The position numbers and the translations under genes were made by a program. Positions 26,333 to 37,356 of a stretch of 64,000 nucleotides of DNA are shown piece after piece. The stretch's first letter is position 1. Each line of letters starts with the position of its first letter. The stretch is from Deinococcus yavapaiensis KR-236 (GTDB taxonomy: Bacteria; Deinococcota; Deinococci; Deinococcales; Deinococcaceae): assembly GCF_003217515.1 (NCBI RefSeq), contig NZ_QJSX01000002.1:269242-333241 (forward strand). Direction: 5' to 3'. The notes beneath the pieces are model-generated. The model made no database searches, had not been told where the DNA came from, and saw only the letters and a program-made list of their open reading frames with translations.

Positions 26333-28585
26333 TCAGCGCTCGCGTCGCTCGCGGTCGCCGCCTTCACGGCGCGGCCCACGGTCGCCGCCGCGACTTTCGC
26401 GCGGGGCGCGAAGCGGCACCTTGCCTTCGAGTTCCGGACGCACGAGGTCGATCTTGCCGCGATCGTCGATGTTCGCGATCTTCACGCGAACCTTGTCGCC
26501 GACCTTCATGACGTCCTCGACCGAAGCGATGCGCTCCTCGCTCATCTGTGAGATGTGCAGCATGCCGTCTTGACCGGGGAAGAGGTTGACGAACGCTCCG
26601 AACGGCGCGGTCTTCACGACCGTTCCGTCGAACTCCTCGCCGAGCTTCGCTTCGCGCGTGGTGCTGGAGATGCGGCCCAGGACTTCCTGCGCGGCGCTCG
26701 CGTCCGAGCTGAAGATGCGGACGGTGCCGTCCTCGTCGATGGTGATCTGCGCGCCGAGCGATTCGAGTTCACGAATGTTCTTGCCGCCCGGGCCGATGAT
26801 CTTGCCGATCGAGTCGACAGGAACTTTCGTCGTGAGAATACGCGGCGCGTACGTGCTGAGCTCGCTTCGCGGCGCGGGCAGCGCCTCGGCCATTTTGCCG
26901 AGGATGTGCAGCCTCGCTTCCTTGGCTTGCGCGAGCGCTTCGCGCATGATCTCGGGCGTGATTCCCGTGATCTTGATGTCCATCTGCAAGGCCGTCACGC
27001 CCGCGGCGGTTCCACACACCTTGAAGTCCATGTCGCCCAACGCGTCTTCCAAACCCAGAATGTCCGTCAGGATCTTGTAGCGTCCGCTCTCCATCACGAG
27101 GCCCATCGCGACGCCTGCCACGGGCGTCTTGATCGGTACGCCCGCGTCCATCAGCGACAGACTGCCCGCGCACACCGTCGCCATGGAGCTCGACCCGTTG
27201 GATTCCAGCACGTCGCCCACGACGCGAATCACGTACGGAAACGTTTCGAAGGTCGGCAAGACCGCGCGAAGAGCGCGCTTGGCGAGGTTCGCGTGGCCGA
27301 TCTCGCGGCGTGACTGTCCGCCCATGCGTTTGACTTCTCCCGTCGAGTACGGCGGGAAGTTGTAGTGCAGCAAGAACTTGTCGCCCGTCTCGGCCGAGAG
27401 GTCGTCGATGAGGATCTCGTCGCGTTCCGTGCCGAGGGTCGCCGTACCGAGCACTTGCGTCTCGCCGCGCGTGAACATCGCGCTCCCGTGGGCGCGCGGC
27501 AAGTACGGCGCCTGAATCCAGATCGGACGGACGGTGCGCGTGTCACGCCCGTCGGCGCGAAGATCCTCCTCCAGGATGAGGCGGCGAAGCTCGGTTTTTT
27601 CGACCTTCTCGAACGCCGTCTTGAGGGCGGCGATCTGGTCCGTGGCGCCTTCCGCTTCGGCGTCGGGCACGCGCTCGGCGATGAGTTGATCGCGCAGGGC
27701 CTTGAGCGCCACGCTACGGTCCTTCTTCTTGGTCGTCAGCAAGGCGTCGCGCAAGCCCGCGCTTCTCGCCGCTTCGGCGAGTTCCGGCACGAGGTCCGCC
27801 GAGTTGTCCACCTTCGCGATCATCTCGAACTTCTCTTTGCCGACGTCCGCGCGCATTTGATCGATGAGGTCGAGGACGGCCTGCATTTCGCGGTGCGCGA
27901 ACTCGATCGCGCCGACCAAGCGCTCCTCGTCGACTTCCGAGGCGCCCGCCTCCACCATCAAGATCGCTTCGCGCGTGCCCGCCACGACGAGTTCCATCTC
28001 GCTGCGCTCGGCTTGCTCCACGGTGGGATTCACGACGTACTGCCCATCGAGAAAGCCCACGCGCACGCACGCGGTCGGACCGCCCCACGGAATGTCGCTG
28101 ATCGACAACGCCGCCGACGCGCCGATCGCGCCGAGCACGTCGGGCGTGTTCTGCTGATCGGCGCTTTGCACCGTGATAATGACTTGCGTTTCCTGACGGT
28201 AACCCTTGGGGAAGAGCGGGCGAATTTGCCGGTCCGTGACGCGCGCGCTCAAAATGGCGCGCTCGCCAGGCCGACCCTCGCGCCGTTGAAAGGAGCCGGG
28301 AATCTTGCCGACCGCGTAGTGCCGCTCTTCGAACTCCACCGTGAGCGGCAGAAAGTCGAGGGTGCTGGGCTTGTCGCTCGCCTGCGCCGTGACGAGCAGG
28401 ACCGTGTCACCGTAGCGCACCGTGACGCTTCCCGATACGAGCTTGGCGACCTTCCCGGTCTCCAAAATCAGCTCGCGTCCGCCGAGGGTCGTCGTGTACG
28501 TCTTGCTGTCCGGAAACGAACCGCTCGTGCCGGCGTTCGTTCCTTGGGCCCCCGCTTGGGGCTCGTTCGTTCGTTCTTCTAACAT
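26333..28585 (-). CDS. pnp: polynucleotide phosphorylase
   Basis: A 750-residue phosphorolytic 3'-5' exoribonuclease. Two RNase PH domains flank a helical linker (about 260-340). FQRREGRPGERAILSARVTDRQIRPLFP lies in the first, and the second has GSAMFTRGETQVLGTATLGT and TDILGLEDALGDMDFKVCG with catalytic Asp residues. A KH domain (IIGPGGKNIRELE) and S1 domain (GTVVKTAPFGAFVNLFPGQDGMLHISQM) close the protein, with an Arg/Gly-rich tail. The N-terminus has about 25 extra residues (Gly/Ser/Gln-rich). TACAAT sits 6 nt upstream of the ATG. Confidence 0.96.
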   Translation of the reverse strand: MLEERTNEPQAGAQGTNAGTSGSFPDSKTYTTTLGGRELILETGKVAKLVSGSVTVRYGDTVLLVTAQASDKPSTLDFLPLTVEFEERHYAVGKIPGSFQRREGRPGERAILSARVTDRQIRPLFPKGYRQETQVIITVQSADQQNTPDVLGAIGASAALSISDIPWGGPTACVRVGFLDGQYVVNPTVEQAERSEMELVVAGTREAILMVEAGASEVDEERLVGAIEFAHREMQAVLDLIDQMRADVGKEKFEMIAKVDNSADLVPELAEAARSAGLRDALLTTKKKDRSVALKALRDQLIAERVPDAEAEGATDQIAALKTAFEKVEKTELRRLILEEDLRADGRDTRTVRPIWIQAPYLPRAHGSAMFTRGETQVLGTATLGTERDEILIDDLSAETGDKFLLHYNFPPYSTGEVKRMGGQSRREIGHANLAKRALRAVLPTFETFPYVIRVVGDVLESNGSSSMATVCAGSLSLMDAGVPIKTPVAGVAMGLVMESGRYKILTDILGLEDALGDMDFKVCGTAAGVTALQMDIKITGITPEIMREALAQAKEARLHILGKMAEALPAPRSELSTYAPRILTTKVPVDSIGKIIGPGGKNIRELESLGAQITIDEDGTVRIFSSDASAAQEVLGRISSTTREAKLGEEFDGTVVKTAPFGAFVNLFPGQDGMLHISQMSEERIASVEDVMKVGDKVRVKIANIDDRGKIDLVRPELEGKVPLRAPRESRGGDRGPRREGGDRERRER

Positions 28586-28591
28586 CAGCGC

Positions 28592-28597
28592 ATTGTA
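28592..28597 (-). promoter_or_regulatory. leaderless-type -10 box for pnp
   Basis: Minus-strand TACAAT, 6 nt before ATG 28585. This leaves no room for the RNase III-cleaved leader used for pnp autoregulation in E. coli. Confidence 0.55.
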
Positions 28598-28660
28598 ACC
28601 GCCCCCCGCGCAATCAACGGTTCTGAGCGTGATGAATGAACGACAAGAGAACGTGGACGC

Positions 28661-29227
28661 TCAGAACGCGAGTTGAAGCCCCAACTTCGCTCGCGAGACG
28701 ACCGCCGTGGGAAGGAACGTGTCGCCCGCTCGGTTCAGGAACGACGGATACACGTCCAAGCCGCCGTCGAGCACCATGCTCCACGGTCCGGTGACCGCGT
28801 ACGTCGCGGCGAGCCCGCCGCCGAAGCCGTACTGCGCCTTCAAGGTCGGCCACCCACCGTCTTCGCCCGCGCCGAAGTACGCCGTGACGCGCGGTCCCGC
28901 GTACACGTCGAACCGCTGCGGCGTCTTCGACCGCACAGTGTAGAGCACGTCGAGCGTCCCACCGACCGTCACGCCCGCTTCCCCCTCGGGCGCCACGCCG
29001 CCAAGGAGCGCAGGCGTTCCTTGAAGCCGTGACGACGCGCCGAGGTTCGCCCCCACCCGCACACCAACCGCCGAGCCGAGCACTTCCCGCACGAACACGT
29101 GTCCTTCGGCGCCGAGGCCGCCGTGAAGACCTCCGGACAGGGTCAAGCCGAACGACGCGGCGGACGCCGACGATACGAACGAGGCGCCCACGAAGGCGGC
29201 GACCGACCACAAATGAACTTTTGACAT
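28661..29227 (-). CDS. exported protein, probable small outer-membrane beta-barrel
   Basis: A 188-residue protein with a signal peptide (residues 1-23, ending in SSASA before ASFGL). The mature part alternates polar and hydrophobic residues rich in Gly (for example GGLHGGLGAEGHVFVREVLGSAVGVRVG) and ends in LGLQLAF. Both are hallmarks of a transmembrane beta-barrel whose terminal Phe is read by the Bam machinery. No named family is recognised. The start codon follows an RBS buried in a perfect 14-bp hairpin. It lies downstream of the cupin gene on the same strand. Confidence 0.65.
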   Translation of the reverse strand: MSKVHLWSVAAFVGASFVSSASAASFGLTLSGGLHGGLGAEGHVFVREVLGSAVGVRVGANLGASSRLQGTPALLGGVAPEGEAGVTVGGTLDVLYTVRSKTPQRFDVYAGPRVTAYFGAGEDGGWPTLKAQYGFGGGLAATYAVTGPWSMVLDGGLDVYPSFLNRAGDTFLPTAVVSRAKLGLQLAF

Positions 29228-29229
29228 GA

Positions 29230-29261
29230 AAACTCCTCCTCGAACTCTCGAGGAGGAGTTT
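29230..29261 (-). promoter_or_regulatory. hairpin that sequesters the ribosome-binding site of the barrel gene
   Basis: A 14-bp perfect stem with a 4-nt loop ends 2 nt before ATG 29227 on the minus strand. The 3' arm contains GAGGAGGAG, the Shine-Dalgarno, and is followed by TTTTC. It could act as a translational lock or as a terminator for the cupin transcript. Confidence 0.7.
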
Positions 29262-29291
29262 GACGGCGCTTTCGGTAGCTGCCCTAAAACG

Positions 29292-29630
29292 TCACTCGTC
29301 GCGGCCGTGCATTTCGGCGGGCGGATGCGTCGCTTCGACCGCCGTGAAGGACTCCAAGATTCGGTAGGCGTGCTCGGCTCCCTTGGGCACGACCCACGAG
29401 TCGCCCGGCTCCAGCAGAATCGTCGAGCCGGAGATTCGCAGTTCCGCGCGGCCCGAAATCACGAAGCCGACCGTCTCGTAGTCGCGGGTGTGCGGCTCGT
29501 CTCCTTCGCTCGGCGCCTCGTTCTCCCACATGCGCATCGAAAGACTCTTGCCGTTGACGAGATACTTCTGGCCCATCGGCCCTTTCGGCGAGTTCTGCGA
29601 GTGGATCTTCTTCACGGTCGTGTCCGTCAT
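29292..29630 (-). CDS. cupin domain protein
   Basis: A 112-residue single-domain cupin. HTRDYETVGFVISGRAELRISG and PGDSWVVPKGAEHAYRI give the two conserved beta-barrel motifs. Metal-ligand His are partly present (His in EPHTRDYE and in AEHAY), but the canonical H-X-H of motif 1 is reduced. Substrate unknown; small cupins of this type bind metabolites or metals. AAGGAGG sits 7 nt before the ATG and TACGGT (29654-29659) may be its -10, so this is a conventional leadered gene. Confidence 0.75.
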   Translation of the reverse strand: MTDTTVKKIHSQNSPKGPMGQKYLVNGKSLSMRMWENEAPSEGDEPHTRDYETVGFVISGRAELRISGSTILLEPGDSWVVPKGAEHAYRILESFTAVEATHPPAEMHGRDE

Positions 29631-29696
29631 GGTGAAGCCTCCTTCGACGGTTCACCGTAAGACGCGCGGACGCCAGAGGCGGCAGAAACACGTGAA

Positions 29697-29723
29697 GGTG
29701 CCCTCACTTTTGGAGAGGGCACC
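29697..29723 (-). terminator. hairpin downstream of purF
   Basis: Stem GGTGCCCTC/GAGGGCACC (9 bp) with a 9-nt loop, 17 nt beyond the purF stop. The downstream T-content is modest on the minus strand and higher on the plus strand (CTTTCC). Confidence 0.65.
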
Positions 29724-29740
29724 CTTTCCGTACAAGAGCG

Positions 29741-31158
29741 TCAAACTTCCAGCGCGAGCTTGTTGAGGTCGTTTTCGAGCGGAATGCCTGCCGGGTACTG
29801 ACCGTTGAAGCACGCCAGGCACACGCCGGGACCGCGAATGGAAGCGCGCAAGCCCTCCTCGGAGATGAACGCGAGCGAGTCCGCCCCGATCATCGCGCGA
29901 ATTTCCTCGATGGTGTGCGTGCTCGCCACGAGCTCCTTGCGGGCCGCCGTGTCGATTCCGTAGAAGCACGGGTGTTTGATGGGCGGGCTGGAGACGCGAA
30001 AGTGTACTTCCGTCGCGCCCGCTTCTCGCAGCAAGTTCACGATCTGACGGCTGGTAGTGCCGCGCACGATCGAGTCGTCGACGAGGACGACGCGCTTGCC
30101 GCGCACGGCCGACGTCGGCGAGAGTTTGAGCTTCACCTTGAGCTCGCGCGCTTCTTGCGTCGGCGCGATGAAGGTGCGGCCCGCGTACGGATTCTTGTAC
30201 AAGCCGTAATCGAAGTGGATGCCGCTCGCCCGCGCGTACCCGATCGCCGCGCCGATGCCGCTGTCGGGTACGGGCACGACGATGTCGGCGTCCACGTGCG
30301 ATTCGAGCGCGAGCGCCTGCCCCATGCGAATGCGCGCCTCGTGCACATCCACCGTGTCCACGAACGAGTCCGCCCGCGCAAAATAGATCCACTCGAACGA
30401 GCACGCCGTCGGCTGGTGCCCGGGAATCACCATGAGGGAATGCAGTCCGTCGCGGTCGGCCCACACCAGTTCGCCCGGAGCCACGTCCCGCACGAACTTC
30501 GCCCCGACGGAGAACAAGGCGCTCGGCTCGGACGCCATCACCCACGCGCCGTCGCCACGCTGCCCGATGCACAGAGGGCGCACGCCGTTCGGGTCGCGGA
30601 AGCCCAGAAGTTGCGTGCGGCTCATCAGCACGACCGCGTAGCCGCCGCGCATCTCCTTCATGGCGCGCGCCGTCGCCTCCACGAGGTCGAGCTTCGAGAG
30701 GCGTGCGATGCGGTTGAGCAGCACCTCCGAGTCGTTCGTCGTTTGGAAGAGCACGCCGTCGTCGAGCATTTCTTGACGCATCTCGCGGGCGTTCACGAAG
30801 TTGCCGTTGTGCGCGAGGCCGAGAATGCCTTTGTTCGTGCGAACCGTGAGCGGCTGCGCGTTGAAGCGCAAGTTGCTGCCCGTCGTGGAGTAGCGCACGT
30901 GCCCGATTCCGACGCGCGCCGTGCCGAGCCGCAACTTGTCGAGCCGCGTTTCGTCGAACACCTGCGACACGAGGCCGAGGTCCTTCTCGACGAGGAAGCG
31001 CTCGCCGTCCGACACGCAAATGCCCGCCGCTTCCTGCCCGCGATGCTGCAACGCGAAAAGGCCGAGGTACGTCAACCAGGCGATGTCGGCAGGTTGCGGC
31101 GAGTAGATGCCGAACACGCCGCACTCGTCTTGCGGCTTGTCCGTGGCGGGATCGAAAA

Positions 31159-31162
<4 letters not shown>
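29741..31162 (-). CDS. purF: amidophosphoribosyltransferase
   Basis: A 473-residue enzyme forming phosphoribosylamine from PRPP and glutamine, the first step of purine synthesis. The N-terminal nucleophile is Cys14 (DECGVFG), so a 13-residue propeptide must be removed. RGQEAAG and HNGNFVN are glutaminase motifs, and VVLVDDSIVRGTTSRQIV is the PRPP loop. Cysteines in KHPCFYG and GVCLACFNGQYP match the Fe-S cluster ligands of the Bacillus-type enzyme. The ATG shares ATGA with the purL stop. It is the last gene of the pur operon. Confidence 0.96.
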
Positions 31163-33383
<2,221 letters not shown>

Positions 33384-33387
<4 letters not shown>

Positions 33388-33887
33388 CCGTGCACCTGTC
33401 CGATCTTGACTTGCCCGCGGTGGTAAGCGATGTGCCGAACGGTGCCCGTCACCGAAGCGATGAGGGGCCGTTCGCCGATCGGCGTGCGAAGCTTCGCGTC
33501 GGGCGTGAAGCGGTCGGACGCGAGGGCCGAAAGCGCGACACCGATTTGCGAGAAGGTGCGGTTGAGCACGTACATCACGATCGGTTTGCCGTCCTGTTCG
33601 GTCGCCTCGGTCGGGCCGGTGAGCTTCTTGACCCACGCTTGGTCTTCCCAGCCGAGAAAGCCGAAGGTACCGCCCGCCGGTTCTCCGGCGAGGTCCGAGA
33701 GCAGAAGGCGCGTCCACTCGGCGATGTGAAGCGCGTGCCACGCGGGCGAGTGACCGCCACCCGAAGGCGCCGTCTCGAACACCTCGTCGTCGATGCCGTC
33801 GAGCGCTTTCACGAACGCCGTCGCCTCCGTCTTGAACTGTTCGAGCAGCACGTCCTTGATGCCGTACGTCGTCGTTTCCGTCGTCAC
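33384..33887 (-). CDS. DinB-family protein inside the pur operon
   Basis: A 167-residue four-helix protein of the DinB/YfiT superfamily. HALHIAEWTRLLL and VRHIAYHRGQVKI supply the His residues that usually form the metal site. DinB-fold proteins include thiol-dependent S-transferases (bacillithiol or mycothiol users) and damage-inducible proteins of unknown role. It starts at GTG 33887 and overlaps purQ and purL by 4 nt on both sides, so it is translated as part of the purine operon. No purine function is known for this family; the link is by position. Confidence 0.85.
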
Positions 33888-34546
33888 TTCACCACCGCCT
33901 TGAAAAGCCCTTCGAACACGCCTCGCCCGTCCGTGCCGCCCAACACCGACTCCACGACCCGCTCGGGGTGCGGCATCATTCCGAGGACGTTGCCGCGCTC
34001 GCTGACGATCCCAGCGATGTCGTTCAGGGAGCCGTTCGGATTGTCTAGGTACCGAAACGCCACGCGTCCCTCACCGAGCAGCCGCTCGATGGTCGCCGCT
34101 TCCGCGTAGTAGTTGCCTTCTCCGTGCGCGACGGGAACCGTGAGTTCTTGCCTTGGCGCGTACTCGCTCGTGAAGACGCTCGACGTGCTCTCGACCCGCA
34201 GGCGCACGGGACGGCACACGAAATGCAGATGGCCGTTTCGGGCGAGGGCGCCCGGCAGCAAGCCCGCCTCGCACAAAATCTGGAAGCCGTTGCAGATTCC
34301 GAGGACCGGACCGCCTCGTTCCGCGAAGGCCTTCACGCTCGCCATGATCGGACTGCGCGCGGCGATCGCGCCGCTTCGAAGGTGATCACCGTAGCTGAAT
34401 CCGCCTGGCAAGATCACCGCGTCGACGTTGCCGAGGCTGTCTTCGGTGTGCCACACGAGCCTCGCCTCGCCGCCCATGACACGCACGGCGTTCACGGCGT
34501 CCGCGTCGCAGTTCGAACCGGGAAATTGAATGACGGCGACGTTCAC
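33884..34546 (-). CDS. purQ: phosphoribosylformylglycinamidine synthase subunit I (glutaminase)
   Basis: A 220-residue class I glutamine amidotransferase. AVIQFPGSNCDAD opens the protein, LGICNGFQILCEAGLLPGAL contains the nucleophilic Cys, and GMMPHPERVVE the catalytic His with a downstream Glu. It supplies ammonia to PurL. The start is GTG 34546, directly after the purS stop, and the stop overlaps the DinB gene by 4 nt. The length is normal. Confidence 0.95.
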   Translation of the reverse strand: MNVAVIQFPGSNCDADAVNAVRVMGGEARLVWHTEDSLGNVDAVILPGGFSYGDHLRSGAIAARSPIMASVKAFAERGGPVLGICNGFQILCEAGLLPGALARNGHLHFVCRPVRLRVESTSSVFTSEYAPRQELTVPVAHGEGNYYAEAATIERLLGEGRVAFRYLDNPNGSLNDIAGIVSERGNVLGMMPHPERVVESVLGGTDGRGVFEGLFKAVVK

Positions 34547-34804
34547 TCAGGCGCCTGCCAACTCGCGCACTTCCACGCGAAACGACTCCATCACGGGATT
34601 GGACAGCACCGTCTCGGCGAGCGCGCGCGCTTGCGCCTCCACGGCGGCGCGTTCGCCTTCCATTACCATCTCGACGAGCTTCCCGACGCGCACGCCCGAC
34701 ACGTTTTCGTGACCGAGGTGAGACAAGGCGCGTTCCACCGTGCGACCTTGCGGATCGAGAATGGACGGCTTGAGAGACACGAACACTTGCACGTGGTACT
34801 TCAC
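34547..34804 (-). CDS. purS: phosphoribosylformylglycinamidine synthase subunit PurS
   Basis: An 85-residue protein bridging PurL and PurQ. YHVQVFVSLKPSILDPQGRTVERALSHLG and VRVGKLVEMVMEGE are the family core. It starts at ATG 34804, overlapping the purC stop by 4 nt, and ends flush with the purQ GTG. Its presence defines the multi-subunit (Bacillus-type) FGAM synthase rather than the single large PurL. Confidence 0.94.
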   Translation of the reverse strand: MKYHVQVFVSLKPSILDPQGRTVERALSHLGHENVSGVRVGKLVEMVMEGERAAVEAQARALAETVLSNPVMESFRVEVRELAGA

Positions 34805-35538
34805 GCGGGCTCCTTCACGTCGCCGGTCGGCGCGTCCGCGAGAACGCGGCGCAACATCTCCTGATAAGCGTCCTCGACTCCGCCGAGGTCACGGCGGAAA
34901 CGGTCCTTGTCGAGCTTCTCGCCGCTCGCGGCATCCCAAAAGCGGCAGGTGTCCGGGCTGATCTCGTCCGCCAAGACGATTTGCCCGTCGAGCGTCTTGC
35001 CGAACTCCAACTTGAAGTCCACGAGGCGAATACCTCGCGCCTGAAAGAACGGCGCGAGGAAGGCGTTGACCTTCAAGGCGAGGTCGCGAATCACGCTCAA
35101 GTCCTCGCGCGACGCCCACCCCAACGCGACCGCCGCGTCCTCGTTGATCATCGGATCGCCCAAGACGTCGCTCTTGTAGTACAGCTCCACGACGGGCAGG
35201 GAAAGCGGCGCGCCTTCGGTCAGGCCGAGGCGTTTGCTGAACGACCCGGCGGCGACGTTGCGCACCACCACCTCCACGGGCACGATCTCCACCGCCTTGA
35301 CGCGCTGTTCGCGCTCGGACAGGCGCTCGATGAAGTGCGTCGGGACGCCCGCCGCTTCCAGTTGCGGAAAGAGCGCGGCCGTGATCGCGTTGTTCACGGC
35401 GCCCTTGCCTTGAATCGTGCCGCGCTTTTGCGCGTTGAAGGCCGTCGCGTCGTCCTTGTACTCCACGACGTACTCCGCCGGATTCTGAGTCGCGTACACA
35501 CGCTTCGCCTTGCCCTCGTACCGCAGTTCACCCTTCAT
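34801..35538 (-). CDS. purC: SAICAR synthetase
   Basis: A 245-residue ATP-dependent ligase joining aspartate to CAIR. MKGELRYEGKAKRVY at the N-terminus, VEIVPVEVVVRNVAAGSF in the middle and LVDFKLEFGKTLDGQIVLADEISPDTCRFWD are PurC signatures. ATG 35538 is chosen for the canonical beginning and the GGGGG-rich ribosome site; an in-frame extension of 11 residues is Arg-rich and unlikely. First gene of the pur operon. TACCTT about 12 nt upstream is the best -10. Confidence 0.95.
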   Translation of the reverse strand: MKGELRYEGKAKRVYATQNPAEYVVEYKDDATAFNAQKRGTIQGKGAVNNAITAALFPQLEAAGVPTHFIERLSEREQRVKAVEIVPVEVVVRNVAAGSFSKRLGLTEGAPLSLPVVELYYKSDVLGDPMINEDAAVALGWASREDLSVIRDLALKVNAFLAPFFQARGIRLVDFKLEFGKTLDGQIVLADEISPDTCRFWDAASGEKLDKDRFRRDLGGVEDAYQEMLRRVLADAPTGDVKEPA

Positions 35539-35866
35539 GCTCGCCCCCGGAAGGTAGCGGCGGCGACGCACAGAGACGTGCTTCGCCGCCGAATGGACGT
35601 ATCTTGTCGTGCTGGGTCGTTCATGCTGCTCTCCAACGCCGCCTCTCGTGCGGCCATCGCCCGAAGCGCACTCGAAGCTCTCGGTTCGTCGCGGGCGCGC
35701 GCCTCTCGGGGCGCGGTTGTGGAACTTCTACGCCAGCGGTCGCCAGCACCACAAAGCTTAGCACCGAGCGTGAAGGAACAGATAAGCACGTACGCACCTG
35801 TTGGCCCGTTCGACCGCCATTGTGTTCCGTTCACTGTTTTCACGCTTTCCTCGGTATCATTGCCCC
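35539..35866. other. divergent intergenic region between purC and the LptC-like gene
   Basis: 328 bp that must carry the pur operon promoter and the lptC-like promoter. On the purC side TACCTT is next to the start; TAAGCT lies farther up. I see no purine riboswitch aptamer and no clear PurR-type palindrome. Short open frames here lack coding character. Confidence 0.35.
35855..35860 (+). promoter_or_regulatory. leaderless-type -10 box for the LptC-like gene
   Basis: TATCAT, 6 nt before GTG 35867. Confidence 0.5.
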
Positions 35867-36451
35867 GTGCTGAAGTACGGTTGGCTCGCCCTCGTCGTTC
35901 TCGTCGTGTTCGGCGCGGCTTTCACGCTGCTGAGGCCGCCCGCGTCGGTGGGCAGCACCACGGACGTCGTGCTGCGAGGCGTTCGGCTTCGCATGTATCC
36001 CACGCAAGACCAAAGCGCCGAGTGGCGCTTCGCGGCGAGCGAGGTGACGTACGATCCGGTGGCGAGTCAGACGAACATCACACGCCCGACGCAAGGTGAA
36101 CGGTACGTGCGGAACGCCTCGGGAATCTTCGAGCTCGACTCGACGTTGTCCACGAGCGCCCTCACGATCGACGCGAACAGCAACCTTCGTATGACGCGCG
36201 CCACCGTGGCCATTCCTTCGCAGTGCGCCTCGGCGACCCTCACGGGCTCGCAGGCGAGTCCGGTCGTCGTGCAACAAGACGTCGGTTTCGTCGCCCCGAA
36301 GGCGACCATGCGGGCCCCGTCGTACTCGGCGGACGTCACGGACATGCAGGCGACCTTCGCGCTCGTCGTGCAACGGGGTCGCAGCAAACTGCGCCTCAAT
36401 CCTGACAGTACCGCCGAGTGTGTCGACGGGAAGATCATCCAACAGAGGTGA
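35867..36451 (+). CDS. LptC-like membrane-anchored periplasmic protein
   Basis: A 194-residue protein with one N-terminal TM helix (about 4-22, YGWLALVVLVVFGAAFTLL) and a periplasmic beta-rich domain. TDVVLRGVRLRMYPTQDQSAEWRFAASEVTYDP reads like the start of LptC (lipid-transport beta-jellyroll), where the acyl chain slides between strands. It is followed by two OstA/LptA-like genes. GTG 35867 was selected from the leaderless promoter. Deinococci are reported to lack LPS, so the ligand is probably another lipid. The call is by topology and neighbours. Confidence 0.7.
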   Translation: MLKYGWLALVVLVVFGAAFTLLRPPASVGSTTDVVLRGVRLRMYPTQDQSAEWRFAASEVTYDPVASQTNITRPTQGERYVRNASGIFELDSTLSTSALTIDANSNLRMTRATVAIPSQCASATLTGSQASPVVVQQDVGFVAPKATMRAPSYSADVTDMQATFALVVQRGRSKLRLNPDSTAECVDGKIIQQR

Positions 36452-36453
36452 CC

Positions 36454-37341
36454 ATGAAGAAAGCTCAATCCCTGCTCGTTCTCGCTGCCTTGTCCACGCT
36501 CGCCGTCGCTCAGACGAGCAACAGTCGTATCATCGAGATCGAAGGCAACATCTCGGGCGATTTGCGCAACGGCCCCATCAACTTCACCGGGACGGCGTCC
36601 GATCCGGTCAAGGCGACGGTGAGCACCCTCAAGATCAACGCGCTGCGCGCCGTCTTCTCGGCGCCGACCGGCACGCCGATCACCAACGCGCGTGGAAAGC
36701 GCACCGCCGAGTTCAGCGACGCGGTCACCGTCACGCGCGGTCGCCTCACGGCGAAGGGCAGCAGCCTCACCTACTCCGAAGTCGAGGGCAGCGGCACCTT
36801 GCGCGGCAACGCCTCGGCCGTCTTCCGCCCCCAACAAGCCGACCAGGACCCTGTCAACATCACCGCCAACGCCATGAGCTTCGACGTCGACACGAACATG
36901 AGCACGTCGCGCGGCGACGTGAAGCTCGTGAGCGGCAGCCAGACGGGCACGGGCGATCAGCTGGTATTCGACGAGAACCGCGAAGTCGGCGTCATCACGG
37001 GCGGCGTCGCCATGAACCGGGCCGCCAAGGGCAACCAAAAGGCCCTCACGATCTCGGGTGAAGAAGCGCGCGTGCAGACGGACGACAAGCTCGTGTACAT
37101 GAAGGGCAAGGTGCGCGTCGTGTCGGGAAGCATCACGACGACGGGCAACGAGATGTACTACGACGACGCGAAGAACATCGCCGTGATCGTCGGGAACGCC
37201 GTGAGCGTTGAGAAGACCGCGAGCGGCAACCGCACGGTTCGCGGCCCCGCCATCGAACAGCGCACGGATCTCGGCCGTGTGCGACAGCTCACGAGCTACA
37301 AGATCGACACGAGCAAGTTCAAGCTGTCGAACGAGAAGTAA
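36454..37341 (+). CDS. OstA/LptA-like exported protein (first copy)
   Basis: A 295-residue protein with a signal peptide (1-20, ending TLAVA before QTSNSR). It has repeated short beta-strands with an N-terminal block ending in INALRAVFSAPTGTP, then repeated V-x-x-G-x-V-x units such as GDVKLVSGSQTGTGDQLVFDENREVGVITGGVAMNRA. That is the OstA_N/LptA jellyroll pattern, present here in about two consecutive modules. ATG 36454 has AGAGGTG upstream and follows the LptC-like stop by 2 nt. A bridge for lipid between membranes is the family role. Confidence 0.72.
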   Translation: MKKAQSLLVLAALSTLAVAQTSNSRIIEIEGNISGDLRNGPINFTGTASDPVKATVSTLKINALRAVFSAPTGTPITNARGKRTAEFSDAVTVTRGRLTAKGSSLTYSEVEGSGTLRGNASAVFRPQQADQDPVNITANAMSFDVDTNMSTSRGDVKLVSGSQTGTGDQLVFDENREVGVITGGVAMNRAAKGNQKALTISGEEARVQTDDKLVYMKGKVRVVSGSITTTGNEMYYDDAKNIAVIVGNAVSVEKTASGNRTVRGPAIEQRTDLGRVRQLTSYKIDTSKFKLSNEK

Positions 37342-37356
37342 AGGAACGCCCGCTTC

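Noticed and set aside
35535..35843. 102-codon minus-strand frame upstream of purC
   Set aside because: It overlaps the purC start region, has an Arg/Ala/Ser-rich composition expected of non-coding high-GC DNA and shows no family features.
35539..35866. Purine riboswitch in front of purC
   Set aside because: No aptamer-like pairing with a conserved junction could be found, and no terminator follows.
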